NCBI GenBank assembly: GCA_900696465.1 | Contig: CAADGE010000020.1 | Coordinates: forward strand, 80,912-144,911 | DNA from: an uncultured Planctomycetota bacterium | Lineage (GTDB): Bacteria; Planctomycetota; Phycisphaerae; UBA1845; UTPLA1 | Direction: 5' to 3' | Length of the DNA: 64,000 nucleotides | Translations under genes and position numbers: made by a program | Part shown: piece after piece, positions 63,909 to 64,000 of the stretch | Position numbering within the stretch: the stretch's first letter is position 1 | How the letters are laid out: each line of letters begins with the position of its first letter | The notes under the pieces: model-generated | Databases searched by the model: none | The model's input: the letters and a program-made list of their open reading frames with translations, nothing else | What the model was told of the DNA's origin: nothing

Positions 63909-64000
63909 ATTGGGCCACGCTGATTGCTGGCGATTCCGGTCTTGTTGATGAGGAACTTCAGGCGAGCGCGAGGGGTGTCTGCCGTGCGGCCTTCCATTGA

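Noticed and set aside
63905..64000. 31-codon ORF at the window edge overlapping the methyltransferase stop (GTGA)
   Set aside because: Too short and featureless to call; its stop coincides with the last base of the window, so context is missing.

Overview
This window looks like a chromosomal segment of a GC-rich member of the Planctomycetota, probably Phycisphaerae-like. That is an inference from gene content: secreted proteins of the planctomycete type with a C-terminal hydrophobic segment and Arg cluster, two membrane-anchored Ser/Thr kinases, SpoIIE-type phosphatases, very large O-antigen-ligase-like proteins, and dispersed palindromic repeats. I see about 47 protein genes packed on both strands. 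I found no tRNA, rRNA, CRISPR array, insertion sequence or prophage.

Layout. 1-4.8 kb: folP, then a leftward group holding a YmdB-type phosphoesterase, a GNAT acetyltransferase and xseA-xseB, with a glycine-rich RNA-binding protein further out. 5-11 kb: a PD40 beta-propeller lipoprotein, a TSUP transporter, two overlapping CNNM/CorC-type membrane proteins and a GT-C-like mannosyltransferase. 11-18.6 kb: motA-motB, two SpoIIE-type phosphatases, a thrombospondin-type-3-repeat secreted protein and a membrane SGNH hydrolase. 18.7-28 kb: a WecA/TagO-type sugar-phosphate transferase with a long C-terminal extension, then addB-addA. 27.8-33.9 kb: coaX with an overlapping MnmE-like GTPase, a group 4 glycosyltransferase, an enolase-superfamily enzyme and a Ser/Thr kinase. 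34-43 kb: a FliA/WhiG-type sigma factor, a TlpA-like thioredoxin, bpt and a translationally coupled tandem pair of O-antigen-ligase-like proteins. 43-46.8 kb: a zinc-ribbon Ser/Thr kinase, a DUF1648 membrane protein and a LacI regulator. 47-52.4 kb: an apparent four-gene operon of two alkaline-phosphatase-superfamily phosphodiesterases, a 68-residue protein and a three-helix membrane protein that looks like an Oxa1/EMC3-type protein. 52.5-64 kb: a secreted planctomycete-type protein, lipA-tmk-holB, a universal stress protein, a MATE transporter, ileS and a methyltransferase.

How the genes work together. Envelope and polysaccharide biogenesis is the main accessory theme: the WecA-like initiator, GT4, GT-C, paired ligase-like proteins, SGNH hydrolase and phosphodiesterase operon. 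A second theme is phospho-signalling and motility: two kinases, two SpoIIE phosphatases, the FliA-like sigma factor and MotAB. The rest is housekeeping for folate, lipoate, dTTP, coenzyme A, DNA repair and replication, and translation.

The items most worth a second look are: (1) ileS, which carries two near-identical 30-bp palindromic repeats inserted in the same reading frame plus other in-frame expansions; (2) the phosphodiesterase/Oxa1-like operon; (3) a strong intrinsic terminator ending 22 bases before the MATE start codon, suggesting attenuation or a riboswitch; (4) an MnmE-like GTPase lacking the C-terminal CxGK motif; (5) the tandem ligase-like pair. Start codons were re-chosen where a ribosome binding site or gene overlap supported it. 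Names come from motif recognition by eye; no database search was possible.
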